In this document: positions 56,081-64,000 of the stretch, piece by piece
Numbering within the stretch: position 1 is the stretch's first letter
Layout of the letters: each line of letters starts with the position of its first letter
Origin: Histoplasma ohiense
Taxonomy: Eukaryota; Ascomycota; Eurotiomycetes; Onygenales; Ajellomycetaceae
DNA: 64,000 nt
Direction of reading: 5' to 3'
Assembly: GCA_017607445.1 (NCBI GenBank)
Contig: JAEVHH010000001.1
Location: forward strand, 2,418,001-2,482,000
Notes under the pieces: model-generated
Told to the model about the DNA's origin: nothing
What the model saw: the letters and a program-made list of their open reading frames with translations, nothing else
Databases searched by the model: none
Made by a program: the position numbers and the translations under genes

Positions 56081-56707
56081 ATTAAGTGAATTGTGAATCC
56101 CTCGTTTTGCGAGGGGGCGGTCAACAGAATGCGATACTTCAATGGCAGCTTTGGAACAGCGAAACGTATCAGCCTGGCAATCATAGTTGTAAATACATGA
56201 CAGCTGGGGCTGTGGCGTGTGTCAAGTTTGTGTCGACCAGCTTTTTGATGACATCCATGATGGAAGGATTGATGTATTTCTAATCACAAGATTCTACAAA
56301 TCGAAAGACCTGTTCTTCCAGTAATGTATGAACTCCTTGCTGAACCGGGGATCAAGCGGTAGTCTGTAGTGCCTTCAGCAATACCTGTCTAAGATTAAAC
56401 TGCCAACCAACTTCATCCAACAATTAGTACCAGTAATGAGTCCTACCTTTTAAGTTAACCCTGAGATGAGTAAATTTCCTAATTTGGCAATGTCCAGAGA
56501 ACCCTAGCCCTAGTGGAGACTAGTCCCAATAAGGCCGAGTTAGGGCACAAAACCTTAGCGCCATCGCTTAGCCGAGCATCCTCTGCCACGCTCTCAAACT
56601 CCTTCGCTGGCACACCGAACGACGAACGACTGATTCAGCGCGACAACATTCACCCATCGCTTTTCGAACGGCTCTCGGAAAGCGACTTGAGAGGGACATT
56701 CGCAATC
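56081..56707. other. Spacer between RPP2 and RPS15
   Basis: About 0.63 kb with the RPP2 3' end and the RPS15 promoter. The ACCCTA box at 56501-56513 is the only motif I can name. Confidence 0.4.
56501..56513 (+). promoter_or_regulatory. HomolE-like ACCCTAGCCCTAG box of RPS15
   Basis: Two ACCCTA-like units lie about 200 nt upstream of the RPS15 start. ACCCTACCCTA-type (HomolE) boxes are typical of ribosomal protein promoters in ascomycetes. The gene context makes this more convincing than the motif alone. Confidence 0.5.
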
Positions 56708-57707
56708 ATGGCTGACACCGAATACGTGAGTGCTGCTCTTACTCGTTCTCAGTTTAGTGGGTGGATTATCATATGCTGATTTGTCTGCGTGACTTTTAGA
56801 ACGCCGACGAGGCTGCTGGTACGTGCTAATATCTATTACGTTACCCTGTTGTGTATTTGTGGTTTTTCCGTCGTGGATTTGTGTGGGAAACCTTAGGGAA
56901 AGAAATATCCTGATTGCGATCAAACGAATGGGGTTCAACATTAGAAGATGATGAAAACAGCGAGGGGTAACGACATTTTGGAGATGAAGTTTTGGATGGG
57001 AAGAATAAAAATTGGCATATAAAATGACGATCAAATTTGGCTGACAGACTATTCCTATCGAAACAGAGCTTAAGAAAAAGAGAGCGTTTCGCAAGTTTTC
57101 TTACCGGGGAATCGACCTCAACCAGTACGTCCATCCTGCTTATACTCCAAAAGAAGGACGAATGAACCTACCCTCCCCCCCTTTTCGCGGAAAAAAACTT
57201 TGAAAACTAGCCATTCTAATCGATACATCGCCTCAAAACCACAGACTCCTTGACCTCTCCTCCGAGCAGCTACGCGATGTCGTCCACGCCCGTGCCCGCC
57301 GCCGGTTCAATCGTGGCCTAAAGCGCAAGCCCATGGGCCTGATCAAGAAGCTCCGCAAAGCCAAGCAAGAGGCCAAGCCCAACGAGAAGCCCGACCTCGT
57401 CAAGACTCACCTCCGTGACATGATCGTGGTCCCAGAAATGATTGGCAGCATCATCGGTATCTACTCCGGAAAAGAATTCAACCAGGTGGAAATCAAGCCT
57501 GAGATGGTTGGCCACTATCTTGGTGAATTCTCGATCTCATAGTATGTTTTCACTTTTTCTCGATCTACATTATTTCATAGCGCCCGTTTTGTATATTGAT
57601 TTGCAATATATCTGGCGATACTGATTGTCTCCTTTAGCAAACCCGTCAAGCACGGCAGACCGGGTATTGGTGCTACTCACTCCTCGCGTTTCATTCCCCT
57701 TAAATAA
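56708..57707 (+). CDS. RPS15: 40S ribosomal protein S15 (uS19)
   Basis: Component of the head of the cytosolic small subunit, needed for its nuclear export. Exons: 56708-56725, 56800-56818, 57067-57124, 57245-57541, 57638-57707, giving 153 aa, normal for the family. Core motifs: [114 protein letters not shown]. The first two coding exons are only 18 and 19 nt, a layout common in highly expressed fungal ribosomal protein genes. All splice phases agree. Confidence 0.97.
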
Positions 57708-58553
57708 ACTAAAAACAATCAAATATGTTTTTCTTTCGTCGCTACTCGGGTCAGGGTTTCCATTGTTTTTAGCTTTGTTTTTGGTAATCTTCATATCTGC
57801 GGGCTATGGAGAGGGTTATATTTGCTCAAAGAGACGCATCAAATACCCACTCTCTGTTTTTTTAGCTAAAAAAACGCTTTATATGATGATAGCTGAAAAC
57901 TAATGTCATGTCCTTATCTAAAATGATTCCCAGTTTGGTTTCTTCGGTATTTCAAGGTATCCTTTTATATTTGCCATTCAAAGGCAACTGGTTCGTACTG
58001 CACGACTGCGATCCGGCTATCTCGTCCCATGAAAAATTTACGATCGTCAATCCTCATGGATTGGACGGGATGTACTAAATATTTACATCATTTACATCTC
58101 TTGGAGAACGTACCTAGTAGATTCATTTCAGGATTGGATAATAAGCGACGTATCCAGGGCTCGCTCCGCCCTTCTTCGCCTCTTCTCGCAATATAAACTG
58201 GGCTGAAACCTTGAGCATTGACACTTTGCACTCCTGTATAACTCGTGGGATTTTGAATTCATAAACGCTGCATGCGGTTGATGAGCCGACATGGTGTGTG
58301 TATCTTGATGATGCTTGACGTCAAGGATTGGCAACAATTCCGTCATAACTCACGTGGCTCGGTATATATAAACAATACCATCAAACGTTACTCTTTCCAT
58401 GCTTCGAGCGGGAGCCCTTCCAAAGATAAATCAATTGAAACTTTTAACGCACAGAGTAATATATTATCATATAACTTCGTATAAAAAAAAGGCTTGGACA
58501 TCTGCGTGAATCCAATGTGGAAGGCCGATGATCACGCAACCCAAACTCAAATC
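57708..58553. other. Spacer between RPS15 and NAXD
   Basis: About 0.85 kb with the RPS15 3' UTR and the NAXD promoter. No gene is seen. An in-frame ATG at 58515 could extend NAXD upstream. Confidence 0.4.
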
Positions 58554-60426
58554 ATGTCCAGCCCTTCGAAGAAGCTGCTCGCCAACGTGCGCAGGATTAT
58601 CCCGCCCATGCTGGAGAGGTTTCATAAAGGTGAGTTCTCCCGATGAAAATGGGAAGTTTCTTCTTCGTTTTTGTCATTTCCGGTGGCGCGGTGCCTACTG
58701 GGCGGCTAGCTAGAGCATTATGGGATCATAGAAGGCTTGCAAGCCATTGACTGATACTACTTATATATACACCCCTTTACTTGCTATGCCAGGTCTTGAA
58801 GCGGACGGACATCATATTTTGCGAAGTAATAGACTGACGGTGCGAAACAGGACAACTTGGTCGAGTCGCAGTTATAGGAGGCAGTGCAGAGTGTGTATTC
58901 CAACCACTATGTTGCCTTCTTCCTCATGCTCCTCAATGTGTCACATCTACTTTAATTTGAGATGGGAGACATATAGTTCGCCTGCATGTGTTTAAAATTT
59001 TTCACACTCCATTGGTTCCTATGGGCAGTGAACTAGCAAGTCTCTGTTCTGAAGACCCTGGGTGTCATGTCGTCTTCCTCCCATTTTCTATTTTGATAAC
59101 ATGGACATTTTATTTAGGGAAATTTGTCCAATTTATTATTAAGAATAGGTCAGAGGTGCTGACGCCTTGTCAAACACCGTAGCTATACAGGCGCCCCATA
59201 TTTCTCTGCAATGGCATCTGCAAGGCTTGGTGCGGCTCCAGTCAACCATATTCTTTCCCTATTCATTTTCAGCAAGTTCAAATATCATCTATAGGAGTAA
59301 CTAACTAAATTCTTGTTAACTCGACCATATAGGCTGTGACATGGTAAGTCAGATAAGGCACTATTCCTACAAATTTCCCATGCTCACTCTAACATAAAAT
59401 AATGTAGAGCCATGTCATCTGTGAACCATCCTCAGCAACAGTACGTTTCCTCGCCCACTTTCTTACCCTAACCGATAACCCCCTATATGGCTCTTGTCTA
59501 ACACTTCTCAGGTAATAAAATCTTACTCCCCAAATCTAATGGTCCACCCAATCCTCCAATCCTCCAACACCGTCTCCTCATTCTCCAACAGCCCGCTCCC
59601 ACACCCACACGCCCGCGCTCTCGCAGAGCCTGTACTTTCCTTCCTATCCCGTCTGCACGTGCTCGTCATCGGCCCTGGTCTCGGACGGGATCCAGTAACG
59701 CAAGAAATAGTCATCGAAATCATCAAAGAAGCACGCTCAAGAGAAATCCCCATAGTCCTGGACGCGGACGCGCTGCTTCTCGTCCAGGAGCATCCATACC
59801 TCATCCATGGCTACGCAGAATGCATCTTGACGCCCAACGTTGTGGAATTCGCGCGGCTAGCAAAGGCGTTGCGTGCAGATGTGTCTTCCGTGCCGAATAG
59901 TGATGCTGGCAAGTCTGAGGCCTGCAAGCGGCTATCTAATGCTCTCGGTGGCGTGACGATCATTCAAAAGGGGCCGCATGATACTATTTCTAATGGGATG
60001 GCTAATATCATATGTGATGTGCGGGGTGGGTTGAAGAGGAGCGGCGGTCAGGGCGACACGTTGACGGGGTCGTTGGGGACGCTACTTGCATGGCGCAAGG
60101 CATATCATGAGGGGTTGTGGGATACCGGTGAGTCTGAAGCGGGTGGTGGGAGGGAGCTATCCAGACAGGATGTCGAGGAGGATCTTTCGATTCGTGGTTA
60201 TGAGAGTGGCGACGATGGAGAACGGGATGGTGATAAACCGAAGAAGAAATTGTCGAGGCCTGCGACGCTTTTGCTGGTTGCGTGGGCGGGGAGTGCGATC
60301 ACGAGGGAATGCTCGAGGAGGGCGTTCATGGCGAAGGGGAGAAGCATGCAGGCGAGTGATTTGACGGATGAAGTGCATGGGAGCTTCTTGGATTTGATTG
60401 GAGAGCCGGAGGGGACGAAGTTGTGA
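58554..60426 (+). CDS. NAXD: ATP-dependent (S)-NAD(P)H-hydrate dehydratase
   Basis: Repairs damaged NAD(P)H by dehydrating the S-hydrate with ATP. Exons: 58554-58629, 58851-58890, 59183-59229, 59333-59343, 59408-59440, 59512-60426, giving 373 aa. Reading across them gives the conserved IIPPMLERFHKGQLGRVAVIGG, then [48 protein letters not shown]. Exon 4 is 11 nt and encodes only GCDM. The ribokinase-like core continues with VLVIGPGLGRDP, IPIVLDADAL, ILTPNVVEFARL and the active-site GGQGDTLTGSLGTLLAW. An acidic insert (about residues 270-300) is fungal-specific. An ATG 39 nt upstream in frame (58515) would add 13 residues and could belong to a mitochondrial form. Confidence 0.93.
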
Positions 60427-61304
60427 GCAATTTCATTGCCTGCGTCCGTTCGGGCTGTAATGATGTCGATGTATGCTTGCTTGTAATTCCTGTATGATGA
60501 GGACGGATGGGGATCTTATGCGACATTGAACTTTAATCATATTTATTTCGTATGAAAATAAGAGAGATGGCCGATATTTGTCCAAGAAGCCACGCATGGC
60601 GAATGGTAAGGTCGAGACCATCAAACGCAAGAGATGCCCGAAAATCGTCAGCGAAAAAAATAGAAAGAAAAACAGAAAAAAACAAACAAAAGGAGTTTCC
60701 AGCCTGATTTGATCTGGATCACCTCCAAAAAAAAAATGGTTTGGGGGGAAAGGGGGAGGTTGGTGTGCTTTCGCAGCATTTTGGATCTGGGAAGGGAAAA
60801 GGGAAAGCTCTGGAGGGTAAAAGGGGCTAAATACATCATGTAAATGGAAAATATCACAGCCATATATAACCCGAGTCATATCCGTGATGCATAGCATATA
60901 TACCATCAAAAAAAAAAAAAAAAAAAAAAAAGGAAAAAAGGGAAAAAAGCCAACAAATCATCCTTTACATCGTTGTAACGTTGTAACTCCGGATCTTATG
61001 AATATCCAATCCCATCCTAATTTAAAACTCATCAAAAAATACTCCGATACGACTCAAAGCTATAAACATCACTCTGAAGCCTGCTCAGATGTCAACACAA
61101 AAAGAGAAATCCGGGAATGAAAATTTTTCATTTCCCCCCAAGAACACTAGGGTAAAAATAATATACCGGCGAAGTCACGTAAAACATTTCCATATCGCTG
61201 TGTTCTAGCGGAGAGGTGTAGAGAACTACATAAGGTGAAGCAAGGGCACAGTGGCCATCGGGAAGCCTACTGCATCCGATATGCAATCGTATGTGGTGGT
61301 ATAT
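60427..61304. other. Convergent spacer between NAXD and the zinc-finger gene
   Basis: About 0.9 kb, purine-rich, with an A24 run (60908-60931). A 158-codon minus-strand frame here has hydrophobic runs produced by the T-rich complement and is not called. Confidence 0.5.
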
Positions 61305-64000
61305 TTAGACTGCTAACTTGCAATCGGAGCAAGGAGCATGGTCGCATTCGATACACCTTCCGGCGACTTGAATGATATACTCACTTGTCCCAGCGGGGCA
61401 TTTGCACTGCAATTCCACACATTTGGTCAGCGACTATGATATAGAATGGGAGTGGGAAGGTATATGTTTGCGAAAGCGGTATTCCGTCTTGACGTTTACT
61501 CTTCTTTCCTTCTGTACCACATATCCCGCGAATGAGAGGAACGGGTGAAGAAACAAGATGGGAAGGTCACTTAAGAGCAAAAAAACCAAGGCATTGGACT
61601 TAAGACTTACACAAGTGATAATCGCACTCTGCGGGAAACTATTTTCGATCGGAATAAGACCGTGTAAATTATCATAATCATCGTTTGGCACTAATGGGTT
61701 GGCAGGCATGTAATAGTCCCTTCCCTTCCCTTGCAAGACTGCTGCATGCTGCTGGTGTTGTATTTGCAATTGTGAAGCAGACATCATTAATGCTAAATTG
61801 AAAGATGAAGGTCGATGGGTAACAATACAATTGCCATTTGGGAGCGAGCTCTCTAGGGTAGCAGCGTGTTTCCTCTTGGTGGCTCGGGAGGGATTGGTTT
61901 GAACTGCCACCCCTGTTACGGGCCGATCAATAGCCCCCGGAGCTGGTGGCAGGAGGGAACGTCCACAATTGGAATTCGTGGCAGGTGTCTGAATAGAGAC
62001 AGGAATTGTCCGAGAGACAGACCCCACATCTTTCGCGTGATCTTCTACACCGTCGTTTCTTTTGAAGCTTGCATCCACCTCCTCAACCCCCTCACATTCA
62101 TTAGATGTTTCCAATGTGTCACTTGCCATATTCGCCTTTTCTTCACACTGCTTGGTGAGGTGGCCCTCCGGGTGAACCCAAGCTCCAATATTTTGCTTCT
62201 TCTTAAAATGTTCGTTGTCAATATGATCAAATCTTTCGTCCCAAGCATCCATCCCCTCTTTTCGCAGCTGAATGAGTTTGCAACAGAACCCACACCAGAA
62301 TTGGAACTGCCCATTACGACCGATCTCATTGTGTCTCGCGGTCTGCTTTGTCTGCTGGTCGTCAAGGAGGTGTTCGGATCGGAGGTGTTGATAGAATTTG
62401 TCTTTTCTGTCGAAGAGACGGGCACAATCCGTGCGCCGCAAAGGGATAGCTTGAGGGAAATCCTCACGGTCTGGCCTTTCCATCAAGGTCTCATCTCTGC
62501 TGGCTACGTTATTTCTCGTAGTATGCATTACTGGGCAACGCCAGCACCGGAGCTGGAAATGTTGGGTGTTCTCGTGACGCTTCCAGTCGTTTTTACTTCC
62601 GAAACTCTTAAAGCACCTAGGATGAGTGCAGCCGTAGGGTCGAGAATGGCGCTTCTCGTGCTTCCTAGAGTTTACTCGTTAGCAATCAACGTCTTCAATC
62701 AGGCAGGAGTGAAGAGAAAAAGCCAAACATACTTCAGGTCAGACAACCGCGCAGTCTCTCGCGTACATCCTTCATATCTACATACAAAAGTTTTCTTTCC
62801 CCGGGGTCGCAAAGACTCATTCTTACTGGTCGTGGGAGTCTTTTCTGGAGACGGGACATCTTCATTTAGTCGAGATGCCTCCAAATGCTTTAGACTGGCC
62901 TTGAGCAGCTCGCGTAGGGCGTTGTCCCTAGATTTCTTCGACCCGTTATTAAGTAGATCAACATAAGCAGGAAGGCTAGCTAATTGCAAAGCAGAAGCGG
63001 CGACATCGTCGCAGGTGAGCCCATTTCCTTTTCGTGGTTTCGCCGGTGTAGAGTTGGTTACGTCTCTTCCCAAAGCTTTGAACAAGCCTAATACGGCCTC
63101 TCTGACCGAATCAAAATAAGACGGTGGGAGGCCACCTTGGTTCTTTTTAGGAAAGGATAGTGAGGATTGTTTATGTCCACCGTCGGGTTCGGTAGACCTG
63201 CCAACACTTTGATGAAGCTCAATAATATCCCGAGAATTGTCCATATCCTCCTGAGACTTATCATGCTCGAGCAAAGGGTGGGATAAATCTTCTGTTGTAA
63301 CTTCCACAGACATGGGGTTGACATTGTCGTTGAAGGAGGAGTCGTTAGGATGGTTTCGTTGTCCAGACTGAATACCTTGTGGATACTTGGGGCTATTGAT
63401 AGGCATCCCATTACACTTGCTGACTGCCTCGAAGGTGTAAGACTGACGGTCGTCTAATTGGGCCGCCTCTGGAAGCGGACGAGGCCTATAGCTCTTTGGG
63501 TCTATGACCTCCTGCTGAGGTAAACAAGAGGGCAAGCTATGTACCGCTGACTTGTGCGGCTTTGACTCCTTCGTGGATTCGAACCAAGCATTAGACCTAA
63601 TCTATAGTCAATATGGTGTTGATGCAGTAGAAACCAAGGTTAGATCAGCGCAAAGAGGAAAAGAATAAAATCAGAGCTTACCGTGACAAAAGTTCAGTGG
63701 TATCCTCCTCCTTATGCATGCGGACAAGATGTTGTATGAAATTATCTTGGCGAGGCCAGATCTTCTCCTTTCTTGCACAGTGTTTCGCGAAACACTTAAA
63801 TTCCTTTAGCTTCCCATGCGTTGGCCCTATTCCATGAACGCTTTTCTTATGTCTCTCTAGATCATTGATTGTTCCGAAGCCCTTTTTCCGAGTGCAACTC
63901 GGTTCCGTGCAGGAGAAAGCTCTTTTATGACGCGTCATGTGCTTTCTAGAGGGGTACATATTAGCCAAATCATTTTTGATCGTATTATTGACGTCCAAGA
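61305..64000 (-). CDS. C2H2 zinc-finger protein, probable transcription factor, 5'-truncated by window
   Basis: Exons on the minus strand: >64000-63682, 63596-62733, 62664-61611, 61406-61305; the N-terminus lies beyond the right edge. Exon 1 has finger-like units (RKHMTRHKRAFSC, CTEPSCTRKKGFGTINDLERHKKSVHG, CFAKHCARKEKIWPRQDNFIQHLVRMH). A long Ser/Asn-rich linker follows, then a second set across the next splice (CRYEGCTRETARLSDLKKHEKRHSRPYGCTHPRCFKSFGSKNDWKRHENTQH) and a degenerate one (DCARLFDRKDKFYQHLRSEH). The last exon encodes a compact C-terminal Cys cluster (CKCPAG, CIECDHAPCSDC), a pattern seen in a large fungal zinc-finger family. The join between the last two exons is uncertain: a 12-nt exon (61524-61535) may lie inside the intron. 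Targets are unknown. Confidence 0.8.

Noticed and set aside
59464..59472. ACCCTAACC near the last NAXD intron as a telomere-type or regulatory repeat
   Set aside because: It is a single unit inside a short intron, so chance is the simplest explanation.
61866..62966. 366-codon open frame on the plus strand
   Set aside because: It lies antisense to exons of the zinc-finger gene, crosses its intron and has no recognisable features. The opposite strand has clear C2H2 motifs.

Overview
The window is nuclear DNA from a filamentous ascomycete, most likely a Eurotiomycete of the Onygenales type (my inference). The evidence is short GT-AG introns of about 50-150 nt in nearly every gene, TACTAAC-like branch sites, long AT-rich or pyrimidine-rich spacers with homopolymer runs, and protein families usual in that group. 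I find 19 protein-coding genes (two cut by the window edges), one degraded transposable-element region, and no intact tRNA or rRNA gene. All exon boundaries were worked out by eye from splice signals, reading frame and family conservation. There are no transcript data behind them.

Layout. 1-13.5 kb is a dense housekeeping block: the 3' part of peroxisomal Lon protease (+), then mitochondrial ribosomal protein uL23m, RIO2 kinase, proteasome subunit RPN1 and a membrane-anchored glycosyltransferase-like protein (all -). 13.5-17.8 kb is a 4.4 kb spacer. 17.8-25.5 kb holds mismatch-repair gene MLH1 (+) and a PPS1-type dual-specificity phosphatase (-), separated by a spacer rich in simple repeats. 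25.5-29.0 kb is a second large spacer with a heptanucleotide minisatellite, followed by a small secreted acidic-tailed protein (+).

30.0-37.3 kb is the accessory region. It is bracketed by two copies, in the same orientation, of a repeat whose best-conserved 35 nt match at 33 positions. Between them lie a truncated tRNA-like relic, a short direct duplication, an apparently intact trypsin-fold peptidase-like gene with an unrecognised N-terminal region (-), a frameshifted DUF6589-type element protein (+), and a convergent C-terminal fragment of a RecQ-like helicase (-). This is the most unusual part of the window.

37.4-64 kb returns to housekeeping genes: a GPATCH11-like G-patch protein (+), a Cys-rich orphan (-), a coiled-coil orphan (+), the arginine-specific carbamoyl-phosphate synthase large subunit with a CPC1/Gcn4-type site upstream (+), a SET-MYND protein (+), SPT2 (-), cytosolic ribosomal proteins P2 and S15 (+,+), NAD(P)HX dehydratase (+) and a C2H2 zinc-finger protein (-) that runs off the right edge.

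Several genes serve translation and ribosome assembly (uL23m, RIO2, P2, S15), others protein turnover (Lon, RPN1), chromatin and DNA repair (SPT2, SET-MYND, MLH1) and metabolism (CPA2, NAXD). They are independent eukaryotic transcription units and I see no secondary-metabolite cluster. Points worth attention are microexons in SPT2 and NAXD, a peroxisomal targeting signal on Lon that exists only after the last intron is removed, and an ambiguous exon junction in the phosphatase.
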